Shown in pieces: positions 47,000 to 56,606 of a DNA stretch of 64,000 nucleotides. This DNA is from Limnobacter humi (GTDB taxonomy: Bacteria; Pseudomonadota; Gammaproteobacteria; Burkholderiales; Burkholderiaceae_B): positions 248,001 through 312,000 of the forward strand of contig NZ_JANIGO010000004.1 of assembly GCF_024518835.1 (NCBI RefSeq). Reading direction: 5' to 3'. The position numbers and the translations under genes were made by a program. Below the pieces are notes generated by a model. The model did not search any database, was not told where the DNA came from, and saw only the letters and a list, made by a program, of their open reading frames with translations. Position 1 is the first letter of the stretch. Each line of letters opens with the position of its first letter.

Positions 47000-47496
47000 A
47001 GGATCGTGTTTGGCTTTGCAGAGATAGCAGCCCGCACAGTTACCTCGCCCTTGGCGACGGCCAATCTGTGTTTCAAAACCTGGGCCTCGCGATCGCTGAG
47101 GTCGACCCTCCAAAAAAGACGGTCGGGAATCGCCCTCTGGGCCAGCCTGAAAGGCTGTGCCCACCGCGCCTGCTTGGCACGGTTTTGCAGATTGTCCTGA
47201 CTGTCGCTGCAGGGGAGGTGAACCGCGCAGGCCGCCCCCAGCAATGCCGGTGTGCCCGGTGCCGAACAGTCAGCCCTCCGATCGGTTTGACCCGCACAGC
47301 ATTCGAACACACGGACCGAGATGTTTGAGCCACGCAGTGGCGAGTTCTCGGGACGGTTCGACATGCGCGGGGCAACCTTTACTTTTTGGGGGGCGTTCGG
47401 ACCGGGCGACCGGTATTGCTGGGGGCAGTAAAAATGAACTGGCTAACGGTGTTGCGAATGGACAATCAACCAACAGGGGCATTCAAGCCCCCGCCT
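47000..47496. other. Unassigned 497-base region between the response regulator and flgL
   Basis: Several overlapping frames are open on both strands (for example 46915-47364 minus and 46996-47328 plus), but none has a recognisable protein, a good ribosome site and a natural start together. Composition is G/C-rich like coding DNA, so a decayed gene or a repeat is possible. Near the right end GGGGC/GCCCC (47476-47480 and 47487-47491) forms a short hairpin just past the flgL stop. Confidence 0.5.
47476..47491 (-). terminator. Short hairpin after flgL
   Basis: GGGGC-ATTCAA-GCCCC forms a 5-bp G/C stem six bases beyond the flgL stop on the minus strand. No T-run follows, so a role as terminator of the hook operon is only likely, not clear. 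Confidence 0.35.
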
Positions 47497-48477
47497 TTAC
47501 TTCAAGAAACTGAACAAGCTTAACTGCGAGGTCGATGCAAAACTCTGCTGCGAGGCCTGCAACTGCAACTGCCCTTGCGACAGCTCGCTGATGGCCTTGG
47601 CATAATCCAGGCCCACCGCTTCACCGGCCACTTTTTCCTGGTCCAGCGAAGCAGCCGAGTTGATCTGTTCGAGTGTTTCTGCCTCACGCAAACGGACACC
47701 CACTTTGGTTCGGGCCAATTGAACCTGGTCGAACACGCCGTCCAGTTCAGCGCGTTTGTCATCAAACGCTTTTTTGAATGTGTCGGCTGGCGTTGCGCCC
47801 TGCTGGCCACCTGGGTAACCTGGGTCTCGCAAATACGAGATGGCCTGTCGCATAATGGCAAATGCATCAGCCCCGGTGTTGGGGTTGTTGAATGCGTCGT
47901 AACCGGTGATGCTCAGGTCGATGTCTCGTCCGGCCGATACCTGGATTTTCCGACCAGTGATGGCTTGCATGGCGGCCTGCGTGGGCTGTTCCAGGAAGTT
48001 GCCGGTGACGGCTGGCGGGTTGGGTGCCTGGTACGGCTCCTGATCCTGAAAAGTGCCTGCAAACAAGTAATTGCCATTGGGGTCGGTGCGGTTGGCAATG
48101 CCACGCAATTCATCCATGCGGCCTTCCAGGTCGCGGGCCAGAATTTCCCGTTCAGCCGCGCTCAGTGTGGGGTTGCCAGCCTGCAACATGGACTCTTTGA
48201 TGCTGCTCATCACATCACTGGCGGAGCCCAGGGCGGTGTCCATCTGGCTCAGCTGATTGTTCACGTAAGTGATGTTGGACTGAAAGCTGTCCAGCGTCTT
48301 GATGGCTGATTTGGCCCCCATGGCGGTGGACATGGCCAACGGATCGTCCGATGGCTTGAGCACGCGCACGCCAGTGGCCAACTGCCCTTGCAGCTTGATG
48401 AGTTCACCCTGCTGCTTGGACATGCGGTCCGCAGTGATGCTGTAGTACAGGTTGGTGCTTACACGGTTAATGGCCAT
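47497..48477 (-). CDS. flgL: Flagellar hook-filament junction protein FlgL (HAP3)
   Basis: 326 aa. The N-terminus (AINRVSTNLYYSITADRMSKQ) and the C-terminal SELSQGQLQLQASQQSF match the paired helices that flagellin-type proteins use; the GVRVLKPSDDPLAMSTA block is typical. It joins the last hook junction zone to the filament. 17 bases after flgK in the same direction. Confidence 0.95.
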   Translation of the reverse strand: MAINRVSTNLYYSITADRMSKQQGELIKLQGQLATGVRVLKPSDDPLAMSTAMGAKSAIKTLDSFQSNITYVNNQLSQMDTALGSASDVMSSIKESMLQAGNPTLSAAEREILARDLEGRMDELRGIANRTDPNGNYLFAGTFQDQEPYQAPNPPAVTGNFLEQPTQAAMQAITGRKIQVSAGRDIDLSITGYDAFNNPNTGADAFAIMRQAISYLRDPGYPGGQQGATPADTFKKAFDDKRAELDGVFDQVQLARTKVGVRLREAETLEQINSAASLDQEKVAGEAVGLDYAKAISELSQGQLQLQASQQSFASTSQLSLFSFLK

Positions 48478-48494
48478 GGTTCATAGACTCCGGA

Positions 48495-50225
48495 TCAGAA
48501 CATTTCCAGGATTTGCTGGAACAGCTCCTTGGCCAGGGAAATGACTTTGCCCGAGGCCTGATATTCCTGCTGATATTTGATGAGATTGGCGGCTTCTTCG
48601 TCCATGTTGACGCCCGACAATCCATCGCGACTTTCCGTAACCTGCTTGAGCACCGTGTCTCGCGCATCCGAGGACACCTGCAATTCACGCGCCTTGTTGC
48701 CCACGCGGCTCACCAATTGGTTAAACGCGTCAGAAACCGAGACGCCCGCAGCGTTGTTGCTTTTGTACAGCGTTCTGGACGTTTGCAAGGCCGCAATGTC
48801 ACGAATGTTGTCGTTGTTGCCCACGCTGGGGTTGGTGGCCGATGAGGCAGCCACTTCATTGGGACGCGTAATGGCCGAAGTCATGTTCAGTGCAGCATCG
48901 CGCACGGGCATCAAGGTGAAGGTGTCACCTTCCTGCGGTGTGGCATTGTCCAGTTGGAATTGAACCAGGGGTGCGCCCGCCGGATCGCGAATTTCATAGT
49001 AATTGCCGGTCGGATCCGGTACCAGGGTTGCCGGCTGAAAGGAACCCGTGGAGCCCAACTCTCTGTATTGGGGCTGCCCACCGATGATGGTCACTTCATA
49101 ATCGGCGCCGCTGATTTTGGACAAATCCACACTCTTGAAAGTCATGTTTGTGACATTCGTTGTGCTGTTGTTCACATTGGGCACCACGCGGGAAATGCCG
49201 CTCAGAAACGAGCCTGAACCAAATTTGAACAACGGGTTGCCGGCATTGCCATCCAGGTCAACACCGGCGGTCTGAATGTTGTTGATGGCCTCACCCACGC
49301 GGGCTGCCAACAAACCAACGGTGTTTTGGTACTGGTTTAATTCATTGTCCCGGAAGCTGAGGTAACCCGCCAGTGCGCCCATGCCCAAGGTGTCCGCTTT
49401 CAGGGGAATCAGCGCTTGCTGTCCATTGATGGTTTGCGTGGTACCGACCAGCAAATTCTTGGGGTCGGAGGGATCCACCTGGGTGCTGACTGGAAACTGG
49501 GTGGTTTTGACCACCAGCGGTTGCCCGTTGCCCAAAAACAGGTTAACCGAGCCATCGGCCATGTTGACGCGGGTCACTTGCACCTGTTGGGACAAGTCCA
49601 TGATGAGTTTGTCGCGCTGATCCAGCAAGTCGTTGGGTTGACCACCATTGAAGGTTTGCGAGCCCGCCGCCACAATGCGGTCATTCAATTGGGCGATTTG
49701 AGCCGTGGCGTCATTGACTTGGGCAACCGTGTCTTTCACGCGCAAGTTGGTGGCGTTGCGCAACTCATCCAGCACATTGTTCAAGCCATTGAAACGGCCT
49801 GCCAACGAGTCGGCCGCCGACAAAAAGTTTTGTCTGGATGGAAGATCTGCCGGGTTGGTGGTCAGGGTTTGAGCGGCCGCAAAAAAGTTGCTCAAAGCAC
49901 CCGAGATGCCCGAAGAATCGTCAGCAATGAGGGCATCAACCCGGGAAATCTGCTCAGACTTGGCTTTGAAGAATGCTGAGTCGGAGGTGGCTTTCTGTTC
50001 TTGTGAATTCAGAAAGTCGGAATACACCCGCTGAACCGAGGCAATGTCCACGCCCTGGCCAATGTAGCCAATGTCGCTGCCAAACGATGGGCGCGCCTGC
50101 TGGACCACCAGCTGGCGGTTGTAGCCGACGGTGTTGCTGTTGGCAATGTTGTTGGACGTGGTCGAAAGGCCCGAACGCGCCGCGTTCAGGCCACTGAGTG
50201 CAATGCCATAGACCGAGTTCGTCAT
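48495..50225 (-). CDS. flgK: Flagellar hook-filament junction protein FlgK (HAP1)
   Basis: 576 aa. Starts with YGIALSGLNAARSGLSTTSNN, the rod-hook family motif, followed by NNIANSNTVGYNRQ and a long variable middle. Ends ANLIKYQQEYQASGKVISL-type helix. It forms the first junction ring on the hook and needs the chaperone FlgN, which is encoded at 58.4 kb. Length is in the usual range of 550-620. Confidence 0.96.
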   Translation of the reverse strand: MTNSVYGIALSGLNAARSGLSTTSNNIANSNTVGYNRQLVVQQARPSFGSDIGYIGQGVDIASVQRVYSDFLNSQEQKATSDSAFFKAKSEQISRVDALIADDSSGISGALSNFFAAAQTLTTNPADLPSRQNFLSAADSLAGRFNGLNNVLDELRNATNLRVKDTVAQVNDATAQIAQLNDRIVAAGSQTFNGGQPNDLLDQRDKLIMDLSQQVQVTRVNMADGSVNLFLGNGQPLVVKTTQFPVSTQVDPSDPKNLLVGTTQTINGQQALIPLKADTLGMGALAGYLSFRDNELNQYQNTVGLLAARVGEAINNIQTAGVDLDGNAGNPLFKFGSGSFLSGISRVVPNVNNSTTNVTNMTFKSVDLSKISGADYEVTIIGGQPQYRELGSTGSFQPATLVPDPTGNYYEIRDPAGAPLVQFQLDNATPQEGDTFTLMPVRDAALNMTSAITRPNEVAASSATNPSVGNNDNIRDIAALQTSRTLYKSNNAAGVSVSDAFNQLVSRVGNKARELQVSSDARDTVLKQVTESRDGLSGVNMDEEAANLIKYQQEYQASGKVISLAKELFQQILEMF

Positions 50226-50255
50226 GATGTCGAATCCTTTTCTCTCTTATACGGC

Positions 50256-50663
50256 TTAACGGCCCTGTTTTGGCAAAGTTGAGGCTTGCGCTTCGATTTG
50301 GGAATGCCCGCTTTGGGGTGGGATGGCTGTGCCCCCCTGCGACTTCAATTGACGCGCAATTTCCTGGGCCAGGCCCAAGCCCCGCCCCGACAGTTTTTGT
50401 ACCAGCTCCTGGTCGTACATGGCCTGGTAACTTTTGGTGGCGGAATCGCTAAAAAGCCCGCCCTGTGGCGTGGCGTCCCGCATGCCTTTCAGGGCCATTT
50501 GCAGAAAGATGGATTCAAACTGGGTGGCCACCTTGTCAATGGCCTGGTTGTATTCGGCACTGCCCTTCTCGGCTCGGGCACCGCGCTTCAAGCCTTCCAG
50601 GCTGCGGGTATCCAGCGAGAGGGACTGTGGGTCAGCCGTATTGTTGGATAGGGGTGCCACCAT
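50256..50663 (-). CDS. flgJ: Rod-binding protein FlgJ, short form without muramidase domain
   Basis: 135 aa. Contains the FlgJ N-domain (EYNQAIDKVATQFESIFLQM, SATKSYQAMYDQELVQKLSG) which caps the growing rod. The glucosaminidase domain that beta- and gammaproteobacterial FlgJ usually carry (total about 310 aa) is missing; a Gln/Ser-rich tail ends the protein. A separate enzyme must open the peptidoglycan. The ATG overlaps the flgI stop by one base. Confidence 0.9.
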   Translation of the reverse strand: MVAPLSNNTADPQSLSLDTRSLEGLKRGARAEKGSAEYNQAIDKVATQFESIFLQMALKGMRDATPQGGLFSDSATKSYQAMYDQELVQKLSGRGLGLAQEIARQLKSQGGTAIPPQSGHSQIEAQASTLPKQGR

Positions 50664-51817
50664 CAGATCACCTCAATTTCTGCTTTCAAGCTGCCAGCAC
50701 TTTGCATGGCCTGCAGGATGGAGATCAGGTCTTGCGGTGTGGCACCCAGCGTATTCAGGGCTTTGACCACGTCGGACAATTGGGCTGCACCCTTGAGCGA
50801 GATCACCTCGCCGCCGGATTGCGAAATCTGAATGTCCGACTGTTGCGTCGACACGGTTTGGCCTTGCGAGAATGGTGCAGGTTGTGAAATCACCGGGGTG
50901 GAGGTGATCTTCACCGTCAAATTGCCGTGGGCGACTGCGCAGTCTTCCAGTGAAACAGCCTGATTCATCACCACCGACCCCGTGCGGGCATTGACGATGA
51001 TTTTGGCGGTACCCACCGCCTTGTCGATGCCCAATTCCTGGATTTTGGAGAGGAAAGCCACCCGTTCGTTGGGGCTGGAGGGTGCACGCACCCGAATGAT
51101 ACGGCCGTCCAGGGCTTGGGCCAACTCTTGCCCCATGCCTTTGTTGATGGCCTGGGCCACCCGGGTGGCATTGGAAAAGTCGGTGGCATTCAACTCCAGT
51201 TGAATGTTTTCACCCAGGTTGAAGGGTGTGGGTACTTCCCGTTCAACAATGGCGCCGTTCGGAATGCGACCGGAGGACAAATGGTTGATTTGGGTTTTTG
51301 ACCCACCCGCCGATGCGCCCGCACCGCCCACAATCAACTGGCCTTGGGCCAACGCATACACCTGGCCATCGGGGCCTTTCAACGGGGTCAGCAAGAGCAT
51401 GCCGCCACGCAGGCTTTTGGCATTGCCGATGGACGACACGGTGATGTCAATGGATTGTCCGGGTTGCACGAAAGCCGGCAGGTTGGCCGTCACCATGACC
51501 GAAGCCACGTTTTTGAGCTGAATACTGCCACCCGGCGGCAGGTTAATGCCCGATTGGGCCAGCATGGCTGCAATGCTTTGGGTGGTGAACGGGGTTTGGG
51601 TGGTTTGGTCTCCCGTGCCATCCAGGCCGATCACGAGGCCATAGCCATACACCGGGTTGGACCGAACACCCTGCACGCTGGTGAGGTCACGAATGCGGGT
51701 TTGCGCCTGGGCTGCATTGCACAGGCTGAACACCGCCATCAGGCTGACAAACACCACAAACACTTTCATCAAGCGCTTGATCCACTGAAGGCTGGGGCTG
51801 AGGTAGGGCGAATTCAT
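50663..51817 (-). CDS. flgI: Flagellar P-ring protein FlgI
   Basis: 384 aa. Signal peptide (VFVVFVSLMAVFSLCNAAQA), then RIRDLTSVQGVRSNPVYGYGLVIGLDGTGD, the family hallmark, through to the C-terminal VVKALNTLGATPQDLISILQAM. It forms the ring around the rod in the peptidoglycan layer. The ATG at 51817 with GGAGC ahead is favoured over TTG at 51835. Position +18 bases from the end of flgH on the same strand. Confidence 0.95.
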   Translation of the reverse strand: MNSPYLSPSLQWIKRLMKVFVVFVSLMAVFSLCNAAQAQTRIRDLTSVQGVRSNPVYGYGLVIGLDGTGDQTTQTPFTTQSIAAMLAQSGINLPPGGSIQLKNVASVMVTANLPAFVQPGQSIDITVSSIGNAKSLRGGMLLLTPLKGPDGQVYALAQGQLIVGGAGASAGGSKTQINHLSSGRIPNGAIVEREVPTPFNLGENIQLELNATDFSNATRVAQAINKGMGQELAQALDGRIIRVRAPSSPNERVAFLSKIQELGIDKAVGTAKIIVNARTGSVVMNQAVSLEDCAVAHGNLTVKITSTPVISQPAPFSQGQTVSTQQSDIQISQSGGEVISLKGAAQLSDVVKALNTLGATPQDLISILQAMQSAGSLKAEIEVI

Positions 51818-51835
51818 GAGCAGGCTCCGGGGCAA

Positions 51836-52510
51836 TCAGAATGGGAGAACGGTGAGGAAGAAGCGGGACAGCCAGCCCATGGTGGTGGCGGCATCAATCG
51901 TGCCTTCGCCCTTGTATTCAATGCGGGCATCGGCCACGCGGTTACTGGGCACCACATTGCCGGGCAAGATGGTGACCGGGTTCACCACACCGGTGAATTT
52001 CAGTTTTTCCACATCGCGGTTGGTGCCAATCTGTTTCTCACCCACCACACGCAGGTTGCCATTGGGCAGCACTTCGCTCACGGTGACGGTGATGGTGCCT
52101 GTCAGGGTGTTGGCGGCCTTGCTTTGGCCCTGGCCCTTGAAATCGGCGGAGCCTGTGGCGGATTTGTCCACTGGGTTGGTGTCGAAAATGCCAAAACCCA
52201 GACCCGGCAAAGTCAGACTGGTTGAATTGTTGCGGGAGGCCGACGCCGAGTTGGTTTGTTCAGAGGCCAACTGCTCCACCACCTGGATGGTGAGCGTATC
52301 GCCCACAAAACGGGCACGCTGGTCTTCAAACAGGGGGCGAAAGGTTTGCGGGCTGTACAGGCTTCCGGTGGGTTGGGCCATGGCCACTTGCGGGGCCGGC
52401 TGTTGCACCGTGGTTTGCTGGGGCATGTCCACTTTCGGATTAAAAGTGGAGCATCCCCCTAAAGTTATTGAAACTGCTGCCGTTAAACCAATCAGAAGCC
52501 GTGTAAGCAT
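51836..52510 (-). CDS. flgH: Flagellar L-ring lipoprotein FlgH
   Basis: 224 aa. A lipoprotein signal with lipobox SITLGGC anchors it in the outer membrane. Family blocks include SLYSPQTFRPLFEDQRARFVG, VVEQLASEQTNSAS and NGNLRVVGEKQI. It forms the L-ring. The ATG at 52510 has GGGAG eight bases ahead; an ATG five codons upstream (52525) lacks a ribosome site. The C-terminus (GWLSRFFLTVLPF) is as expected. Confidence 0.94.
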   Translation of the reverse strand: MLTRLLIGLTAAVSITLGGCSTFNPKVDMPQQTTVQQPAPQVAMAQPTGSLYSPQTFRPLFEDQRARFVGDTLTIQVVEQLASEQTNSASASRNNSTSLTLPGLGFGIFDTNPVDKSATGSADFKGQGQSKAANTLTGTITVTVSEVLPNGNLRVVGEKQIGTNRDVEKLKFTGVVNPVTILPGNVVPSNRVADARIEYKGEGTIDAATTMGWLSRFFLTVLPF

Positions 52511-52558
52511 TGCTTTTTCTCCCATCTAACACACCCAGTGTGTCAGGTCAGGCAAAAA

Positions 52559-53341
52559 TCAAAGCTGTGATAAGCGCTGTAACATCTGGTCAGATGTCGT
52601 GATTGACTTGGAATTGATCTCGTACGCACGCTGTGCCTGAATCAAACCCACCAGCTCTTCCACCACGTTCACGTTGGACGTTTCCACATAACCCTGTGAC
52701 AACTGGCCAGAGCCATTGCTGCCGGCCACCACCTGGGTGGGCGCGCCAGAGGCGGCACTTTCCTGATACAGGTTTTGCCCCATGCTGAACAAACCGGCCG
52801 GGTTCACAAAAGTGGCCAGTTGCAACTGACCCAACTGCTGGGGCTGAACCTGACCCTGAATGGTGGCCGACACGGTACCGTCTTGCGACACCGTGATGGT
52901 TTGTGCACCGGGGGGTACGGTCACAGGGCCCAGAATCGGATAACCGTTGGAGGTGACCAGGGTGCCATTGGAGTCCAGCTGAAAGCTGCCATCCCGGGTG
53001 TAGCTGGTGGTGCCGTCGGGCATTTGCACCTGGAAAAAGCCCTGGCCATTGATGGCAATGTCCAGATTATTGCTGGTTTGCTGCAGGTTGCCCTGGGCAA
53101 AATTGCGCACCGTGGACACCGGCCGAACACCGGTACCCACTTGCAAGCCAGAGGGAACCTGGGTTTGCTCGGTGGTTTGCGCACCGGGTTGGCGAAGCGT
53201 TTGGTACAACAAGTCTTCAAAGACGGCACGAGACCGCTTGAAGCCGTTGGTGGACACGTTGGCCAGGTTATTTGAAATCACATCCAAGTTGGTTTGCTGG
53301 GCATCCAGACCGGTTTTGGCGATCCACAAAGAACGCATCAT
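52559..53341 (-). CDS. flgG: Flagellar distal rod protein FlgG
   Basis: 260 aa, the usual length. [21 protein letters not shown] at the start is the rod family signature, with [20 protein letters not shown] and the C-terminal [19 protein letters not shown] helix. It forms the distal rod. GAGGAGAAATTGCC precedes the ATG. 27 bases after flgF. Confidence 0.96.
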   Translation of the reverse strand: MMRSLWIAKTGLDAQQTNLDVISNNLANVSTNGFKRSRAVFEDLLYQTLRQPGAQTTEQTQVPSGLQVGTGVRPVSTVRNFAQGNLQQTSNNLDIAINGQGFFQVQMPDGTTSYTRDGSFQLDSNGTLVTSNGYPILGPVTVPPGAQTITVSQDGTVSATIQGQVQPQQLGQLQLATFVNPAGLFSMGQNLYQESAASGAPTQVVAGSNGSGQLSQGYVETSNVNVVEELVGLIQAQRAYEINSKSITTSDQMLQRLSQL

Positions 53342-53368
53342 GGCAATTTCTCCTCAGTTCGGCCCGGC

Positions 53369-54106
53369 TTAATTCAAGCCGAACAAGTTGTTCGCAGCGC
53401 GGTCATTCTCTTGAGCCGAGCTGATCATCTTCATTTGGGTTTCGTACTGGCGGGCGGCCGTGATCATTTGCACCATCATGTCCACCGCATTCACATTGCT
53501 GGTTTCAATAAAACCGCCAGCCACGCGCACCGCTGGGTTGGGCTCTGCATCCTGACCATTTTTGCTGCGGAACAGGCCATCATCGCCGCGGGTCAACTGG
53601 CCATCTTCAAGGTCCACCAGTTTGAGTTGGCCCAGGGGTACCACACCGCCCTGCCCGGTGAGGGGAATGGCCGATACGGTGCCATCGGTTTCAAAAGACA
53701 CCCGATGATCGGGCGGTACATTGATGGGGCCGGATGTTCCAATCACGGGATAGCCTTCCTGGGTGACCAGGTTGCCACCCGAGTCCAGTTGGAAAGAACC
53801 GTTGCGGGTGTAGGCCTCGTTGCCGTTTGCAGCCGTGACTGCAAACCAGCCCTTGCCTTGAATGGCCACGTCCATGTCGCGCCCCGTGGACTGAATTTGC
53901 CCGGGTGTGGTGTCAAACCCCACCGAGGTTTCCACCGCAAAACTGCGACTGCCACTGCCCTCACCCACCACCGGCGCACTCTGGAAAGCCATGAGCTGCT
54001 GCCGGAAGCCCGGTGTATTGACGTTGGCCAGGTTGTTGGCAATGTTCTCTTGCCGGGCCATGGTGCCCTTGGCGGCTTGAGAGGCCAGATAAACCAGTTT
54101 GTCCAT
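53369..54106 (-). CDS. flgF: Flagellar proximal rod protein FlgF
   Basis: 245 aa. Starts MDKLVYLASQAAKGTMARQENIANN and has NLANVNTPGFRQQLMAF, GGFIETSNVNAVDMMVQMI and the closing helix RQYETQMKMISSAQENDRA. Rod subunit between FlgB/C and FlgG. Lies 23 bases after flgE. Confidence 0.95.
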   Translation of the reverse strand: MDKLVYLASQAAKGTMARQENIANNLANVNTPGFRQQLMAFQSAPVVGEGSGSRSFAVETSVGFDTTPGQIQSTGRDMDVAIQGKGWFAVTAANGNEAYTRNGSFQLDSGGNLVTQEGYPVIGTSGPINVPPDHRVSFETDGTVSAIPLTGQGGVVPLGQLKLVDLEDGQLTRGDDGLFRSKNGQDAEPNPAVRVAGGFIETSNVNAVDMMVQMITAARQYETQMKMISSAQENDRAANNLFGLN

Positions 54107-54129
54107 GGGTCAGTCGCCTTCTGTTTTAC

Positions 54130-55440
54130 TTAACGCAGGTTCGTGATGGTTTGCAGCAACGAGTCTTGCGTCTTGATGCTCTGCGAGTTGGCCTGATACA
54201 CGCGCTGGGCAGAAATCATGGCCACCAGTTCAGCAGTCAAATCCACGTTGGACTCTTCCAGGGCACCGGATTGAATCAGCCCAAAACCAGAGTCCTCACT
54301 CAAAGACACCAACTCAGAACCCGCCGCTTGCGTGGCCAGCCAGCCATTGGAACCCACCGGTTGCAAGGCCTCTGGATTGGAGAATTTGTACAGGCCGATT
54401 TTGGCCACATCCACCTGCTTGCCGTTGGCATAGCTGATGGTCAATGTGCCGTCAGCACCCACGTTAAAACCCGAGAAGGGGGAGGCGGTGTAGCCGTCCT
54501 GGCTCAGGTTTTGAACCGAGAAGGAACTGCCGTACTGGGTGACCTTGCTCATGTCAAAGGTGTAGCTGTTGGGCGATGCACCAGTGGAGGAAAACGGAAC
54601 ACCTGCGGCGGTTACAAAACGGGACAGGTCCACGGTGAAGCTGGCATTGGCGGGCGTGGACAGTTTGCCATCCACACCAAATACCAGGGCACCGGCGGCC
54701 GCTTGGGCGGGTGCAACAGTGGGCGTGACAGGCGACAGGCCCACATCCACTTGCGTGCCATCCACCGTGGCATAGGCGCTCCAGTTGTTGGGCGTGTCTT
54801 TGCGCAGGTAAATGCTCATGATGTGCGACTGGCCCAACTCGTCGTACACGGTCATGGATGTTGAGTTGTTGTAGGAGTTCAGGTTTGATGGATCAAAGGT
54901 GATGGCACCGGAAATGGCAGTGGCACGGGCATCCAGATTGAGCTCAAGGCCTGAGCCCCGTGTGGGTGACGGTGGAATGGCCGCCTGTGAAACGGTGACA
55001 TTGCCTGCAACATCCGAAGCCCGACCCGTGGTGGAGTCAATCGGGAAGCCTTGCAGCTTGTCACCCTTGGAGTTAATGATGTTGCCGTCTTTGTCCACGT
55101 TGAACTGACCATTGCGGGTGTACACCATTTCACCAGCCGTGGAAGCCACTTTGAAGAAGCCGTTGCCGTTGATGGCCATGTCCAGCGGATTGCCAGTCAC
55201 GTTGATGTTGCCCTGCTTGAAACTTTGGTTCACTGAGGACAGCGTGGTACCCAAACCAATGGCACTGGAGGAACGCGCACCGTTGAAAGCACGGGCAAAT
55301 ACATCAGCAAACTCCGCCTCAGACCCTTTAAAACCAACGACGCTGGCGTTGGACACGTTGTTGGCGATAACCTCAAGACCGCGCTGTGCTGCGTTCAAGC
55401 CACTGAGACCTTGTTGGAATGTTCCACCTGCAATTGCCAT
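54130..55440 (-). CDS. flgE: Flagellar hook protein FlgE
   Basis: 436 aa. FQQGLSGLNAAQRGLEVIANN at the start, a long Ser/Thr/Asn-rich middle, and the C-terminal ESNVDLTAELVAMISAQRVYQ then SIKTQDSLLQTI. It is the hook subunit, secreted by the flagellar type III apparatus. Length is between the 402 of Salmonella and longer hooks. 45 bases after flgD. Confidence 0.96.
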   Translation of the reverse strand: MAIAGGTFQQGLSGLNAAQRGLEVIANNVSNASVVGFKGSEAEFADVFARAFNGARSSSAIGLGTTLSSVNQSFKQGNINVTGNPLDMAINGNGFFKVASTAGEMVYTRNGQFNVDKDGNIINSKGDKLQGFPIDSTTGRASDVAGNVTVSQAAIPPSPTRGSGLELNLDARATAISGAITFDPSNLNSYNNSTSMTVYDELGQSHIMSIYLRKDTPNNWSAYATVDGTQVDVGLSPVTPTVAPAQAAAGALVFGVDGKLSTPANASFTVDLSRFVTAAGVPFSSTGASPNSYTFDMSKVTQYGSSFSVQNLSQDGYTASPFSGFNVGADGTLTISYANGKQVDVAKIGLYKFSNPEALQPVGSNGWLATQAAGSELVSLSEDSGFGLIQSGALEESNVDLTAELVAMISAQRVYQANSQSIKTQDSLLQTITNLR

Positions 55441-55485
55441 GTTGAGCTCCTGAATAAACTCGTGATACTTCGCTGTCGTTGATGT

Positions 55486-56151
55486 TTAGAAAATCTGCTT
55501 GATGTCCGAGAACGACAGTTCCGTTCCCAGGTTGGTCAGCAGTTTCGATCCTTCACTGCCGGCGTTGCGAACGCCCTGCACCACCGCCAAACTGAGCGTG
55601 GTCACATCGGCCTTTTGGCCTGCGGCCGTGGCCTGTACTTCAAATTTGTAATTGCCTGAAGGCACGGTGTTGCCGTTGGCGTCCTTGCCGTCCCAGTCAA
55701 ACTGGTGAATGCCTTTGGACTGTGGGCCCATGTCCATGGTGCGAATCACCTTGGCGTTGGAATCGAGAATGTTGACCTGAACACTGTCTGCCGACTGTTT
55801 CATTTCCAGTGAACCTGTGCCCACACCGTCTTTCATGGCGATGTCGTTGCCTTCGGTCAGCACCGCGCGGCCCAACATGGTCACAGCCTGCGCCGTTTGG
55901 TTGGACGCAAAGGAGGCCACCATGGCTGACATGGAATCATTCAACTTGTTAATGCCGGTGACTGTGTTCAATTGCGCCATCTGGCTCGTCACCTGGGCAT
56001 TGTCCATGGGTGCCATGGGGTCCTGGTTTTTCAGCTGTGCCACCAAGAGCGACATAAAGCGCTCCTGAATGGCTTCAGGGCTGTTGTCATTCTTCTTGGC
56101 GGTGGCGCTGGTCTTGCTGGTGCCCACTGCGGAGGTTGCATCAATGGCCAT
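55486..56151 (-). CDS. flgD: Flagellar hook cap protein FlgD
   Basis: 221 aa. SLLVAQLKNQDPMAPMDNAQVTSQMAQLN is the conserved N-terminal block and FLGRAVLTEGN-type region follows; the central FlgD Ig-like/tudor part has WDGKDANGNTVPSGNYKF. It caps the growing hook and is discarded afterwards. 13 bases after flgC. Confidence 0.96.
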   Translation of the reverse strand: MAIDATSAVGTSKTSATAKKNDNSPEAIQERFMSLLVAQLKNQDPMAPMDNAQVTSQMAQLNTVTGINKLNDSMSAMVASFASNQTAQAVTMLGRAVLTEGNDIAMKDGVGTGSLEMKQSADSVQVNILDSNAKVIRTMDMGPQSKGIHQFDWDGKDANGNTVPSGNYKFEVQATAAGQKADVTTLSLAVVQGVRNAGSEGSKLLTNLGTELSFSDIKQIF

Positions 56152-56164
56152 GGTTCAAGGCTCC

Positions 56165-56587
56165 TTACTGGTTGCCCATGTTGAGGGTTTTCAACATGAG
56201 CGATTTGGCGGTGTTCATCACTTCCGCATTGGTTTGGTAACTGCGGGAGGCTGACAACATGTCCACCATTTCCTCCACTGCATTCACATTGGGCATGTAC
56301 ACATAGCCTTCGTCATCGGCCATGGGGTGCTTGGGGTCGTACATTTTTTTGGGTTCGGTTTTGTCGGTGATGATGTCTTTCACGCGCACATCGTCGGCCA
56401 ACGCAGCCTTGCCAGGTGCTGCCTTTTGCAACACGGCTTCAAACACCACCTTGCGGGACTGGTACACCTGGTCCGGACTGGATGCAGCGGTATCGACGTT
56501 GGCCAGGTTGGAGGCCACCGTGTTCAGGCGCTGGGTTTGGGCCTGCATGGCACTGCCGGCGAGTTTGAATGCATCGAACATGGACAT
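56165..56587 (-). CDS. flgC: Flagellar proximal rod protein FlgC
   Basis: 140 aa. FDAFKLAGSAMQAQTQRLNTVASN at the start and YVYMPNVNAVEEMVDMLSASRSYQTN at the end are the family blocks. DKTEPKKMYDPKHPMADDEGY lies in the middle. 19 bases after flgB. ATG at 56587; the ATG two codons later is possible. Confidence 0.96.
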   Translation of the reverse strand: MSMFDAFKLAGSAMQAQTQRLNTVASNLANVDTAASSPDQVYQSRKVVFEAVLQKAAPGKAALADDVRVKDIITDKTEPKKMYDPKHPMADDEGYVYMPNVNAVEEMVDMLSASRSYQTNAEVMNTAKSLMLKTLNMGNQ

Positions 56588-56606
56588 GGTGATGGTCTCC
56601 TAAGCC

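Noticed and set aside
51344-52225. 293-codon plus-strand frame across flgI and flgH
   Set aside because: His/Gly/Gln-rich shadow frame of two well-identified flagellar genes.
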